Assembly (NCBI RefSeq): GCF_022430545.2
Contig: NZ_CP092488.2
Coordinates: 4,402,001-4,466,000, forward strand
Direction: 5' to 3'
DNA: 64,000 nucleotides
Origin: Mycobacterium paraterrae
Lineage (GTDB): Bacteria > Actinomycetota > Actinomycetes > Mycobacteriales > Mycobacteriaceae
In this document: piece by piece, positions 1 to 7,896 of the stretch
Layout: every line of letters begins with the position of its first letter
Position numbering within the stretch: position 1 is the first letter of the stretch
Notes under the pieces: model-generated
Told to the model about the DNA's origin: nothing
The model's input: only the letters and a program-made list of their open reading frames with translations
The model's database searches: none
Position numbers and translations under genes: made by a program

Positions 1-2
1 CC

Positions 3-125
3 AAGCCACCTCCGCCCACGCCTCGCGAGCGGATCACAAAGCCCGACGAGCCCGGCAGCGCGGACGTGCACTCCGATGGCCGGCATGCCAAGAGCGACTC
101 CGACACCGTGGCGATCAGCTCCTAA
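3..125 (+). CDS. C-terminal tail of an unidentified protein (5' partial)
   Basis: An open frame enters from the left edge and stops at TAA 123-125. The roughly 40 visible residues begin with a proline run and continue with a charged, serine- and aspartate-rich stretch ending in AISS. This looks like a disordered hydrophilic tail, such as the cytoplasmic end of a membrane protein, but the protein cannot be identified. It lies 66 bp upstream of dnaE1 on the same strand. The frame is supported only by its openness and composition. Confidence 0.45.
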   Translation, partial: KPPPPTPRERITKPDEPGSADVHSDGRHAKSDSDTVAISS

Positions 126-176
126 CTCGGTAAGACACACTCCGCGACACGCCGGGTGCGTGTCGGTGCGCGGTCA

Positions 177-182
177 TAGACT
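177..182 (+). promoter_or_regulatory. candidate -10 element of dnaE1 (TAGACT)
   Basis: TAGACT fits the mycobacterial TANNNT -10 consensus and ends 9 nt before the dnaE1 ATG. No Shine-Dalgarno precedes that ATG. A transcript from this box would have almost no leader. This is inferred from pattern only. Confidence 0.4.
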
Positions 183-191
183 GGCGTCCCT

Positions 192-3100
192 ATGAGCAAG
201 TCTTTCGTGCACCTGCACAACCACACCGAATACTCGATGCTGGACGGTGCCGCGAAGGTCTCGCCGATGCTCGCCGAGGCGCAGCGACTGCAAATGCCCG
301 CAATCGGGATGACCGACCACGGCAACATGTTCGGCGCCAGCGAGTTCTACAACGCGGCCACCGCCGTCGGTATCACCCCGATCATCGGCATCGAGGCCTA
401 CATTGCGCCCGGATCCCGCTTCGACACAAAGCGGGTCCAGTGGGGCGATCCCGGGCAGAAGAGCGACGACGTGTCGGGCAGCGGCGCCTACACGCACATG
501 ACAATGGTCGCCGAGAACGCTCGCGGCCTGCGCAACCTGTTCAAGCTGTCGTCGCTGGCCTCGTTCGAGGGTCAGCTGGGCAAGTGGTCGCGAATGGACG
601 CCGAGCTGATCGCCGAGCATTCGGCCGGCATCATCGCCACCACCGGCTGTCCGTCCGGTGAGGTGCAGACCAGGCTGCGGCTGGGCCAACACCGGGAGGC
701 GCTGGAGGCGGCCGCCAAGTGGCGAGAGATCTTCGGGGCTGACAACTATTTCCTCGAGCTGATGGACCACGGGTTGTCCATCGAACGCCGGGTGCGCGAC
801 GGCCTCTTGGAAATCGGTCGCGCACTGGACATCCCGCCGCTGGCCACCAACGACTGCCACTACGTCACCCGCGACGCCGCGCACAACCACGAAGCGCTGC
901 TGTGTGTGCAGACCGGCAAGACGCTCACCGATCCCACCCGGTTCAAGTTCGACGGCGACGGCTACTACCTCAAGTCGGCCGCCGAGATGCGCGAAATCTG
1001 GGACGGACAGGTCCCCGGTGCGTGTGACTCCACGCTGCTGATCGCCGAGCGCGTCACCTCCTACGCCGAGGTGTGGGCGCCCAAGGACCGGATGCCGGTG
1101 TTTCCGGTGCCTGACGGACACGACCCGGCCTCGTGGCTGCAGCACGAGGTCGAGGCCGGGCTGCGGCGCCGGTTTCCCGACGCGACGCCCGACGGTTACG
1201 CCGAGCGAGCCGCCTACGAGATCGAAGTCATCTGCGACAAGGGTTTTCCGTCGTACTTCCTGATCGTCGCCGACTTGATCAACTACGCGCGGTCGGTCGA
1301 CATCCGGGTTGGCCCGGGCCGTGGCTCGGCGGCCGGGTCGCTGGTGGCCTATGCGCTGGGGATCACCGACATCGACCCCATCGAGCACGGACTGCTGTTC
1401 GAGCGGTTCCTCAACCCCGAGCGTGCGTCGATGCCCGATATCGACATCGACTTCGACGACCGCCGGCGCGGTGAGATGGTGCGCTACGCCGCCGAGAAGT
1501 GGGGCTCCGACCGGGTCGCCCAGGTGATCACTTTCGGCACCATCAAAACCAAGGCTGCTTTGAAGGATTCGGCCCGGATCCACTACGGCCAGCCAGGTTT
1601 TGCGATCGCCGACCGGATCACGAAGGCGCTGCCGCCGGCGATCATGGCCAAAGACATTCCGCTCTCTGGGATCACCGACCCCACCCACGAGCGGTACAAA
1701 GAGGCCGCCGAGATCCGCGGCCTGATCGATACCGACCCGGATGTCCGCACGATCTATCAGACCGCCCGCGGGCTGGAAGGCCTGATCCGCAACTCCGGCG
1801 TGCACGCGTGCGCGGTGATCATGAGCAGCGAGCCGCTGACCGACGTGATCCCGCTGTGGAAGCGTGCGCAGGACGGCGCGATCATCACAGGCTGGGACTA
1901 TCCGTCGTGTGAGGCGATCGGCCTGCTGAAGATGGACTTCCTGGGGCTGCGCAACCTCACCATCATCGGCGACGCGCTGGTCAACATCAAAGCCAATCGC
2001 GGCATCGACCTCGATCTGGAATCTGTTCCGCTCGACGACCCGGCCACTTTCGAATTGCTCGGCCGCGGTGAGACATTGGGGGTGTTCCAGCTCGACGGCG
2101 GCCCGATGCGGGACCTGCTGCGGCGGATGCAGCCCACCGGGTTCGAAGACATCGTCGCGGTGCTCGCGCTGTATCGGCCTGGCCCGATGGGCATGAATGC
2201 GCACAACGACTACGCCGACCGCAAAAACAACCGGCAGGCGATCAAGCCGATCCACCCGGAACTCGAGGAGCCACTGCGCGAGATCCTCGCCGAGACCTAC
2301 GGCCTGATCGTGTATCAGGAGCAGATCATGCGCATCGCGCAAAAGGTCGCCGGTTACTCGCTCGCCCGAGCAGACATTCTGCGCAAGGCCATGGGCAAGA
2401 AGAAGCGCGAGGTGCTCGAGAAGGAGTTCGAGGGCTTCTCGGAAGGCATGGCGGCCAACGGGTTTACGGCCAAGGCTGTCAAAGCGCTGTGGGACACCAT
2501 CCTGCCGTTCGCCGACTACGCGTTCAACAAGTCGCACGCCGCCGGCTACGGGCTGGTGTCCTACTGGACGGCCTACCTGAAGGCGAACTACCCCGGCGAA
2601 TACATGGCGGGCCTGTTGACATCGGTCGGCGACGACAAGGACAAGGCCGCGGTCTACCTGGCCGACTGCCGCAAGCTCGGTATCACCGTCCTGCCGCCGG
2701 ACGTCAACGAATCGGGGCTGAACTTCGCCTCGGTGGGCACCGATATCCGCTACGGCCTGGGCGCGGTGCGCAACGTCGGCGCGAATGTCGTTGCGTCGCT
2801 GATCAAGACGCGCACGGAGAAGGGCAAGTTCACCGACTTCTCCGACTACCTGAACAAGGTCGACATCGCGGCGTGCAACAAGAAAGTCACCGAGTCGCTG
2901 ATCAAGGCCGGCGCCTTCGATTCGCTCAAGCATCCGCGTAAGGGCCTGTTCCTGGTTCACACCGATGCGGTGGAGTCGGTGCTCGGAACCAAAAAGGCCG
3001 AGGCGATGGGGCAGTTCGACCTCTTCGGCGGCGACCCCAACGACGGGGGAGCGGGCGCGGACGCGGTGTTCACCATCCGGGTTCCCGACGAAGAATGGGA

Positions 3101-3731
3101 CGACAAGCACAAGCTCGCACTCGAGCGAGAGATGCTGGGCCTGTACGTGTCCGGGCACCCGCTCAACGGCGTCGCGCACCTGCTGGCCACCCAGGTCGAC
3201 ACCGCGATCCCGGCGATCCTGGACGGTGACGTCGCCAACGACACGATGGTGAAGGTCGGCGGCATCCTGGCATCGGTGAACCGACGGGTGAACAAGAACG
3301 GGATGCCTTGGGCCTCTGCGCAATTGGAAGACCTCACCGGTGGTATCGAGGTGATGTTCTTCCCGCACACCTACTCCGCGTTCGGAGCTGACGTCGTCGA
3401 CGACACGGTGGTGCTCGTCACCGCGAAGGTCGCGATCCGCGACGACCGGATCTCGCTGATCGCCAACGATCTGGTGGTGCCGGACTTCAGCAACGCGCAG
3501 GTGAATCGGCCTTTGGCGGTCAGCCTCCCGACGCGGCAGTGCACGATCGACAAGGTGAGTGCGCTCAAACAGGTCTTGTCACAGCACCCCGGGACGTCGC
3601 AGGTCCACCTGCGCCTGCTCAGCGGAGACCGGATCACCACGCTGGAGTTGGACCCGTCGCTGCGGGTGACGATGTCACCGGCATTGATGGGTGACCTCAA
3701 AGCGCTGCTCGGCCCGGGCTGTCTGGGCTAG
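192..3731 (+). CDS. dnaE1: DNA polymerase III alpha subunit DnaE1 (replicative polymerase)
   Basis: Catalytic subunit of the chromosomal replicase, 1179 aa, the usual length for actinobacterial DnaE1. The N-terminal PHP domain (about 1-280) keeps its metal-ligand histidines (HLHNHTEYS near residue 7, TDHGN near 42). In M. tuberculosis this domain is the proofreading exonuclease. The polymerase catalytic aspartates are visible as PDIDIDFD (D416 and D418) and KMDFLGL (D582). A helix-hairpin-helix region follows. QFDLF at 941-945 matches the beta-clamp binding consensus, and an OB-fold lies near 1017-1095. The ATG at 192 has no Shine-Dalgarno but has a -10 box just upstream, suggesting a leaderless or nearly leaderless mRNA. 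The gene is monocistronic and convergent with the hydrolase at 3857-4807. Confidence 0.98.
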   Translation: MSKSFVHLHNHTEYSMLDGAAKVSPMLAEAQRLQMPAIGMTDHGNMFGASEFYNAATAVGITPIIGIEAYIAPGSRFDTKRVQWGDPGQKSDDVSGSGAYTHMTMVAENARGLRNLFKLSSLASFEGQLGKWSRMDAELIAEHSAGIIATTGCPSGEVQTRLRLGQHREALEAAAKWREIFGADNYFLELMDHGLSIERRVRDGLLEIGRALDIPPLATNDCHYVTRDAAHNHEALLCVQTGKTLTDPTRFKFDGDGYYLKSAAEMREIWDGQVPGACDSTLLIAERVTSYAEVWAPKDRMPVFPVPDGHDPASWLQHEVEAGLRRRFPDATPDGYAERAAYEIEVICDKGFPSYFLIVADLINYARSVDIRVGPGRGSAAGSLVAYALGITDIDPIEHGLLFERFLNPERASMPDIDIDFDDRRRGEMVRYAAEKWGSDRVAQVITFGTIKTKAALKDSARIHYGQPGFAIADRITKALPPAIMAKDIPLSGITDPTHERYKEAAEIRGLIDTDPDVRTIYQTARGLEGLIRNSGVHACAVIMSSEPLTDVIPLWKRAQDGAIITGWDYPSCEAIGLLKMDFLGLRNLTIIGDALVNIKANRGIDLDLESVPLDDPATFELLGRGETLGVFQLDGGPMRDLLRRMQPTGFEDIVAVLALYRPGPMGMNAHNDYADRKNNRQAIKPIHPELEEPLREILAETYGLIVYQEQIMRIAQKVAGYSLARADILRKAMGKKKREVLEKEFEGFSEGMAANGFTAKAVKALWDTILPFADYAFNKSHAAGYGLVSYWTAYLKANYPGEYMAGLLTSVGDDKDKAAVYLADCRKLGITVLPPDVNESGLNFASVGTDIRYGLGAVRNVGANVVASLIKTRTEKGKFTDFSDYLNKVDIAACNKKVTESLIKAGAFDSLKHPRKGLFLVHTDAVESVLGTKKAEAMGQFDLFGGDPNDGGAGADAVFTIRVPDEEWDDKHKLALEREMLGLYVSGHPLNGVAHLLATQVDTAIPAILDGDVANDTMVKVGGILASVNRRVNKNGMPWASAQLEDLTGGIEVMFFPHTYSAFGADVVDDTVVLVTAKVAIRDDRISLIANDLVVPDFSNAQVNRPLAVSLPTRQCTIDKVSALKQVLSQHPGTSQVHLRLLSGDRITTLELDPSLRVTMSPALMGDLKALLGPGCLG

Positions 3732-3750
3732 CGGAGCGGCGCCTGGGCGT

Positions 3751-3871
3751 TGAGACTGCGGCTGGCCGCAGTTTCGCGGCCGAGGGCGCGGCTGGCCGCC
3801 GTTTCGGGGCGAGCGTGAGGCTGCCTTCACGTTCGCGTCCCAACGTGAGACTGGCTTCACGTTCGGCGTCC
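3751..3871. repeat. cluster of intergenic hairpin repeats between convergent genes
   Basis: The 125 bp between dnaE1 and the convergent hydrolase is nearly filled by related hairpin units. The units share a pattern of GAGACTG or GTGAGRCTG, then the complementary arm, then GTTTCG or GTTCG. Stems are TGCGGC/GCCGCA at 3757-3770 with a 2-nt loop, CGTGAGG/CTTCACG at 3814-3831 with one G-T pair, and AACGTGA/TCACGTT at 3842-3863. The last unit supplies the stop codon of the minus-strand gene (3857-3859). A second copy of the first about 55 bp lies at 5730-5797, also between convergent genes. The likely role is bidirectional termination or mRNA 3'-end protection. Confidence 0.75.
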
Positions 3872-4807
3872 GTCTGGGGTACCTGGGCGGTCCGAAAGTC
3901 TCAGCCTCGCTTGGTGATCGTGGGTCGGGATGATCCGAACGCGGTGGCGAGCCAGGTGGAGTCGCTGCAGGGTCCGATAGGTCTCGTCACGGTCTTCGTC
4001 GACCAATACGCCGGGATAGGCGGACTTCTGTCTTACGTGTTGGATTTGTAGCTCGTGCCAAGCGGCGTCGCCGGCGATCAGGATCCACCCGTGCTCGGTG
4101 TGCGCCAGCACGCCGACGCTGCCTGGGGTATGGCCGGGTAGGTCCACCAGGATCACCGAGCCGTCGCCGAACAGGTCGTGTGATCGAGTGAAGGTCAGCA
4201 CCGGCGGTCCGTCCAACTCGTAGTCGACCACCGGGCGATCGCGCAAGGAGTCGCGGACCCCGCCCACCGGTGCGACGGACCCGGCACTCACCCACTCCCG
4301 TTCGGTCCGGTGCAGGTGCACGGGAAGTCCGGGGAGATCCAGCAGGCCGCAGATGTGATCCCAGTGTGCGTGCGTCGGCAACGCGAAATCCATTGGCGGC
4401 AAGGCCGACTGAGCGAGCCCGGTGATGGTCGGAACAGCGTCTGGGGGCGGATGCACTGCCGCCCTCAGCACCGCGGGTAGTTGGGCGATCGCCCGCTTCT
4501 CGACGTCGAGGCACAACGCCGGATCGACCGCGAAACGCGCCTGCGGGTGGCTGACGACGAACGTGGTCATCGCGTTGTCGATGCGCCTGGGCGAGAAAAC
4601 CCCCTCGACGATCATCGCCGTCGGCACCGAGCGTGGCACCTGTGGCAGCGCCGTGACGGTGACGGTTGCCCCGGGATTCGGTAGTCCGGCGTCCACGACG
4701 CTGCGGAGGAACCGCTCGTCGGCCCGCCGGGGCCGCAGCGAGCCGAGGACCAATCCCGCAGCGGCCGAGCAGCATTGGCGAAACCCGGGTGTGCGGACGT
4801 CAGCCAT
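3857..4807 (-). CDS. metallo-beta-lactamase-fold hydrolase
   Basis: Metal-dependent hydrolase of the MBL superfamily, 316 aa, probably cytoplasmic since no signal peptide is seen. The HxHxDH metal motif is THAHWDH near residue 145. The second metal-binding histidine is in DLPGHTPGS, the bridging aspartate in AGDAAW, and a late histidine in IIPTHDHQ. The first 110 residues are an extra N-terminal extension. Substrate is unknown; lactonases, glyoxalase II-like enzymes and arylsulfatases share this core. The start overlaps the end of the upstream PPOX gene by 8 nt, so the two are very likely co-translated. Its stop codon lies inside the intergenic hairpin repeat, so the last residues are repeat-encoded. 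Confidence 0.85.
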   Translation of the reverse strand: MADVRTPGFRQCCSAAAGLVLGSLRPRRADERFLRSVVDAGLPNPGATVTVTALPQVPRSVPTAMIVEGVFSPRRIDNAMTTFVVSHPQARFAVDPALCLDVEKRAIAQLPAVLRAAVHPPPDAVPTITGLAQSALPPMDFALPTHAHWDHICGLLDLPGLPVHLHRTEREWVSAGSVAPVGGVRDSLRDRPVVDYELDGPPVLTFTRSHDLFGDGSVILVDLPGHTPGSVGVLAHTEHGWILIAGDAAWHELQIQHVRQKSAYPGVLVDEDRDETYRTLQRLHLARHRVRIIPTHDHQARLRLSDRPGTPDGRRT

Positions 4808-5240
4808 CGGCCAGCTCTACCCGGACGATCACGCTGTCGGACCAGACGCCGCGGTCACGCGAGCGTCGCACCCGCTCGCCGAGACACAGGTCTCGATGGA
4901 CGTTGGTCACTCCTGGCACCTTGATCAGCGGGACGACGTTCCACTGCCAGCCGTAGCGTCGGTGCAATGCTTGGTTGGCTTCCTCAGCCTCCGCGCCGGA
5001 CAGGATGGTTGCCCGGCCGGCCACTGTCGCGGTGCCGGGCCGGACGCGGCCCCGGTAGTCGCATGGGGTGAGTTCGACATCGCCGCGGGTGGTGAGGCGG
5101 CGGGTCTTGGGACCGACCTTGGTGCGGAACACCAGCTGGTGATCGTTGATAGCGAACCAGATCGGCGTGTCGACTGGGGTGCCGTCGCGGCGAAACGAGC
5201 GGAGTCGGGCGTAGCGGGCGGTGTCGAGGTCTCGTGGCAT
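4800..5240 (-). CDS. PPOX-class flavin/F420-binding split-barrel protein (Rv2061 family-like)
   Basis: A 146-aa split-barrel protein. The TPIWFAINDHQLVFRTKVGPKTRRL region is typical of the PPOX-class enzymes that include Rv2061c, which use F420 or FMN to reduce or oxidise small substrates. A second member of the family lies at 37902-38303, and the two share the DGxPxxTPIW and KTRR/KVKR-type segments. It is the first gene of a two-gene unit with the overlapping MBL hydrolase and is divergent from a MerR regulator 58 bp away. A palindromic operator lies between them. Substrate is unknown. Confidence 0.8.
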   Translation of the reverse strand: MPRDLDTARYARLRSFRRDGTPVDTPIWFAINDHQLVFRTKVGPKTRRLTTRGDVELTPCDYRGRVRPGTATVAGRATILSGAEAEEANQALHRRYGWQWNVVPLIKVPGVTNVHRDLCLGERVRRSRDRGVWSDSVIVRVELADG

Positions 5241-5253
5241 GCCACCAGTGAAA

Positions 5254-5275
5254 GACTTAGAGTTGGCTCTAAGTC
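5254..5275. promoter_or_regulatory. 22-bp perfect palindrome, probable MerR operator
   Basis: The half-sites GACTTAGAG and CTCTAAGTC flank a TTGG centre in the 58-bp gap between the divergent PPOX and MerR genes. Read on the minus strand, the left arm follows directly from a TTGAC -35-like sequence. A palindrome in the -35/-10 spacer with CTTAGAG-type half-sites is typical of MerR-family operators, where the regulator untwists an over-long spacer. It probably controls both directions. The regulator and site are paired by position only. Confidence 0.75.
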
Positions 5276-5298
5276 AAGGGTCAATGTCGGGAGGTCTG

Positions 5299-5694
5299 AT
5301 GACCGCAGGGCTGACGATCGGCAAGGTGGCCGACCAAAGCGGGGTTGCCGCGACCACGTTGCGCTACTACGAGCAACTCGGTCTGGTGCGGGTTCCGGTG
5401 CGAGTCGGTGGTCAGCGCCGCTACGACGAGTCGGTGCTGGCTCGTCTCGAAGTGATCGCGCTGTGCAAGTCGGCCGGGTTCACGCTGGACGAGATCCAGG
5501 TGCTGTTTGCCGACGACGCGCCGGGCCGGCCCGCGAGCAAGGCGCTCGCGGAGGCCAAGCTGATCGAGATCGACGCCCGCATCGAGTCGTTGACGCGTGC
5601 CCGGGCGGTCATCGAGTGGGGGATGCGCTGCAGGTGTCCGTCGATCGAGGCGTGCAGCTGCGGTATTCACCCGCCGAAGCAGCCTCGAACATGA
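5299..5694 (+). CDS. MerR-family transcriptional regulator
   Basis: DNA-binding regulator, 131 aa. The N-terminal winged helix-turn-helix is clear: LTIGKVADQSGVAATTLRYYEQLGLV, then GGQRRYDESVLARLEVI. A dimerising coiled coil follows near residues 80-110. The C-terminus has a C-x-C-x5-C-x-C cluster (CRC then CSC), which could bind a metal or sense thiol or redox stress. The ATG at 5299 is preferred because GGGAGG sits just upstream; an in-frame ATG at 5284 is the alternative. It is divergent from the PPOX-hydrolase pair over a perfect palindrome, so those genes are its likely targets. It is convergent with the amidohydrolase at 5793-7028. Confidence 0.9.
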   Translation: MTAGLTIGKVADQSGVAATTLRYYEQLGLVRVPVRVGGQRRYDESVLARLEVIALCKSAGFTLDEIQVLFADDAPGRPASKALAEAKLIEIDARIESLTRARAVIEWGMRCRCPSIEACSCGIHPPKQPRT

Positions 5695-5729
5695 CGCCAG
5701 TGTCACACTCGCGCGTTGACGGCGGCGGC

Positions 5730-5797
5730 GAGACTGCGGCTGGCCGCACATTCGCGGCCGAGAGCGCGGCGGACCGCAGTTTCGCGTCCGAATCACG
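5730..5797. repeat. second copy of the intergenic hairpin repeat
   Basis: This copy starts with the same GAGACTGCGGCTGGCCGCA and matches about 50 of 56 positions of the element at 3752-3807. The same perfect stem TGCGGC/GCCGCA is at 5735-5748. Like the first copy it lies between convergent genes, merR and the amidohydrolase, and it runs to the latter's stop codon. The location suggests a shared bidirectional terminator. Confidence 0.75.
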
Positions 5798-7028
5798 TCG
5801 AATCCTTGACGATGACACCTTCTTTCATCACGAAGTCGACTCTGCCGGTGGCCTCGATGTCGGTGAACGGATCACCTGGCATCGCGATGAGGTCGGCGAT
5901 CTTGCCGTCGGCGATCACGCCGACGTCGTCGAGGTTGAGCAGCTCGGCGGCCACGCTGGTGGCGGCACGTAACGCACGCAGGGGCGTGATACCGGTGGAC
6001 ACCATCATCGGGAACTCCAGCCAATTGTCTTGGTGCGGGAACATTCCGGCGTCGGTGCCGAACGCGATCTGCACCTCGCTGGCGGCCAACGAATCCGCCG
6101 CGTCCAGCAACGCGCCGCGATATTTCAGCATCTTGCGTCGCGAGTGCTCGGGAAGGGCCGCCCACAACGGATCGTCTTCGCCCTGGCGTGCACCGGACAG
6201 GATCGTGTATTGCGTCGGCACCATGAAGACCCCGGCGTCGTGCATCATCTGCAGTGTCGCCGGCGATGCCAGATTCCCGTGTTCGATGCTGCGCACCCCG
6301 GCGCGGACGGCGCGCTGAATGCCCTCGTCGCCGTAGCTGTGTGGGGTGACCGGAACACCGAGGTCGTTGGCCGTCGCGACGAGGACGTCCATCTCCTCTT
6401 GACTGTAGGTGGCGTGCCCGGGATCGTCCGACGGCGACGCGAAACCTCCGGTGGCGCCGAATTTGATCCAGTCGGCACCGGCCCGGATCTGCTGTCGGAC
6501 CCGGACGCGGATCTCGTCGGCACCGTCGGCGGCGGCCAGTTCCAGTGGGCGACAACATCCTTGGTATTGCCCGGCGACCATCCCGCTGAAGTCACCGTGC
6601 CCGCCGCGGGCGGAGATCAGGTGCGGTGCGACGACCATCCGCGGGCCCTCGATCAGACCGGCGGCTATGGCGTTGCGCAGGTCGATGGTGGGGTAGTCGA
6701 CGTCGCCGCAGCCGACATCGCGGATCGTGGTGAACCCGTTGTGCAGCAGGGCCTGCAACACCGGTAACGCCTTCAAAGCCTTGGTGGTGGCGGAATCGAG
6801 TGCGAGCAGCAGGCCGACCGGCGGTGCCAGCGTGACGTGGGTGTGGCAGTCGATGAAGCCGGGTGTCACCGTGTGGCCGGTCAGGTCGACCATCTGCGCG
6901 TCCGGCGGCGCCTCGACGGTGTCGGCGACGCGGTGAACGCGGCCGTCGACGACCAGTATCTGCCGTGGCTGCGCCTGCGTCGCGAGGCCGTCCCATACGT
7001 TCGCGCCTGTGATCACAGTCGCGGCCAT
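5793..7028 (-). CDS. metal-dependent amidohydrolase (imidazolonepropionase/prolidase-like)
   Basis: Amidohydrolase-superfamily TIM-barrel enzyme, 411 aa, cytoplasmic. The metal signature is visible: HxH in GFIDCHTHVTL, a carboxylated-lysine candidate in DWIKFGATGG, histidines in VTPHSYG and SIEHGN, and the aspartate in IAFGTDAGM. The flanking beta-sandwich is formed by the N- and C-termini (DLIAMPGDPFTDI). Relatives hydrolyse cyclic amides, Xaa-Pro dipeptides or organophosphates, so the substrate cannot be named. GGAAGGGA precedes the ATG at 7028. The gene follows the methyltransferase at 7041-7862 by only 12 nt on the same strand, so the two are probably cotranscribed. Confidence 0.85.
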   Translation of the reverse strand: MAATVITGANVWDGLATQAQPRQILVVDGRVHRVADTVEAPPDAQMVDLTGHTVTPGFIDCHTHVTLAPPVGLLLALDSATTKALKALPVLQALLHNGFTTIRDVGCGDVDYPTIDLRNAIAAGLIEGPRMVVAPHLISARGGHGDFSGMVAGQYQGCCRPLELAAADGADEIRVRVRQQIRAGADWIKFGATGGFASPSDDPGHATYSQEEMDVLVATANDLGVPVTPHSYGDEGIQRAVRAGVRSIEHGNLASPATLQMMHDAGVFMVPTQYTILSGARQGEDDPLWAALPEHSRRKMLKYRGALLDAADSLAASEVQIAFGTDAGMFPHQDNWLEFPMMVSTGITPLRALRAATSVAAELLNLDDVGVIADGKIADLIAMPGDPFTDIEATGRVDFVMKEGVIVKDST

Positions 7029-7040
7029 AGTCGTCCCTTC

Positions 7041-7862
7041 CTAAAAGCGGTAGCGCAGGATCCGCGCGGCGCGGGCGCCGGATTTGGTCATACCCATCAA
7101 CCGGGTGGATACCCGCGCGGCGGTGGGGTAGCGGTCGACCTCCGGAACATGCGACAGGCTGGTCTCCTCGACCAGCCGCAGCCGCGGACTCCAGCGCTCG
7201 GGAACGTGCGCGTCGCTGAATCCGCGGTAGATCCATTGATTTCCGACCGCGCCGAAGACCAGCTTCATCGCGGCAATGTTGAGCGCGCTGACGCGTCCGT
7301 AGTCGTTGATGGCTAGTTCGCCGCTGTGAAAATGGTCCGGAATGTGGCGGAACAGGTTGACGAGCAACGACTCTGAGACGAAGGCGACCAGTCCGTCGGC
7401 GATCAGGAAGGTCGGCCGATCGGCCGGGATGAGGTCGGTCCACGCGTTGTCGGCCAGCGACGCCGCGATCGAGTGCGCGCGGGCATCGGCGGGAACCACC
7501 TCGTCACGCAGAGCGATGACCTTCGGCAGGTCCACGTTGTACCAGTCGACGGTGGGCGGTGGCATGACACGCTGCATGGGTGTCGCCAGGCCGGCGCCGA
7601 GATCCACGACGACGGCGTCGGGGTGCTCGGCAATAAACCGACGAACGCGGTCGTCGAGGAGCTTTCCGCGCAGCGCGGTCTGGCGGATGGCACTGGCCGG
7701 AACCCCCAGACCGTCGAAGTCGTAGTCGATCTTGGCGACGATGTCGTCGGCCAGGGCGTCGCCGAGTATCGGCCTGGGCCAACGGCTGTCGACCGCTCGG
7801 GCGTACTGGGTGACAAACGCGGTCTGCTCGACAGGCGTCAAGTCGCTGATCGCATTTCCCAT
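7041..7862 (-). CDS. class I SAM-dependent methyltransferase, LCMT/TcmP-like
   Basis: Probable O-methyltransferase of the leucine carboxyl methyltransferase/TcmP family, 273 aa. The SAM-binding motif is VVVDLGAGLATPM near residue 85. It is followed by WYNVDLPKVIALRDE, where the acidic residue would bind the ribose, and PTFLIADGLVAF. Longer in-frame starts exist up to 8108, but they run into fadD11 on the other strand. The ATG at 7862 is chosen because TACCTT (7869-7874) lies 6 nt upstream, a leaderless arrangement. It is divergent from fadD11 with 34 bp between starts and upstream of the amidohydrolase. The methyl acceptor is unknown. Confidence 0.85.
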   Translation of the reverse strand: MGNAISDLTPVEQTAFVTQYARAVDSRWPRPILGDALADDIVAKIDYDFDGLGVPASAIRQTALRGKLLDDRVRRFIAEHPDAVVVDLGAGLATPMQRVMPPPTVDWYNVDLPKVIALRDEVVPADARAHSIAASLADNAWTDLIPADRPTFLIADGLVAFVSESLLVNLFRHIPDHFHSGELAINDYGRVSALNIAAMKLVFGAVGNQWIYRGFSDAHVPERWSPRLRLVEETSLSHVPEVDRYPTAARVSTRLMGMTKSGARAARILRYRF

Positions 7863-7868
7863 ACCCGC

Positions 7869-7874
7869 AAGGTA
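7869..7874 (-). promoter_or_regulatory. candidate -10 (TACCTT) of the methyltransferase, leaderless
   Basis: On the minus strand TACCTT is followed by 6 nt and the ATG at 7862. It lies back to back with the fadD11 box 9 bp away. Inferred from the TANNNT consensus and spacing. Confidence 0.45.
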
Positions 7875-7883
7875 CCTCGGGAC

Positions 7884-7889
7884 TAGCCT
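7884..7889 (+). promoter_or_regulatory. candidate -10 (TAGCCT) of fadD11, leaderless
   Basis: TAGCCT ends 7 nt before the GTG at 7897, so the transcript would start at the initiation codon. No Shine-Dalgarno fits in this space. Confidence 0.45.
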
Positions 7890-7896
7890 CGGCTGA

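Noticed and set aside
174..3368. A 1064-codon open frame antisense to dnaE1
   Set aside because: It mirrors the codon pattern of dnaE1, a common result of high third-position GC. The translation is Arg/Val/Gly/Asp-rich with no recognisable domain.
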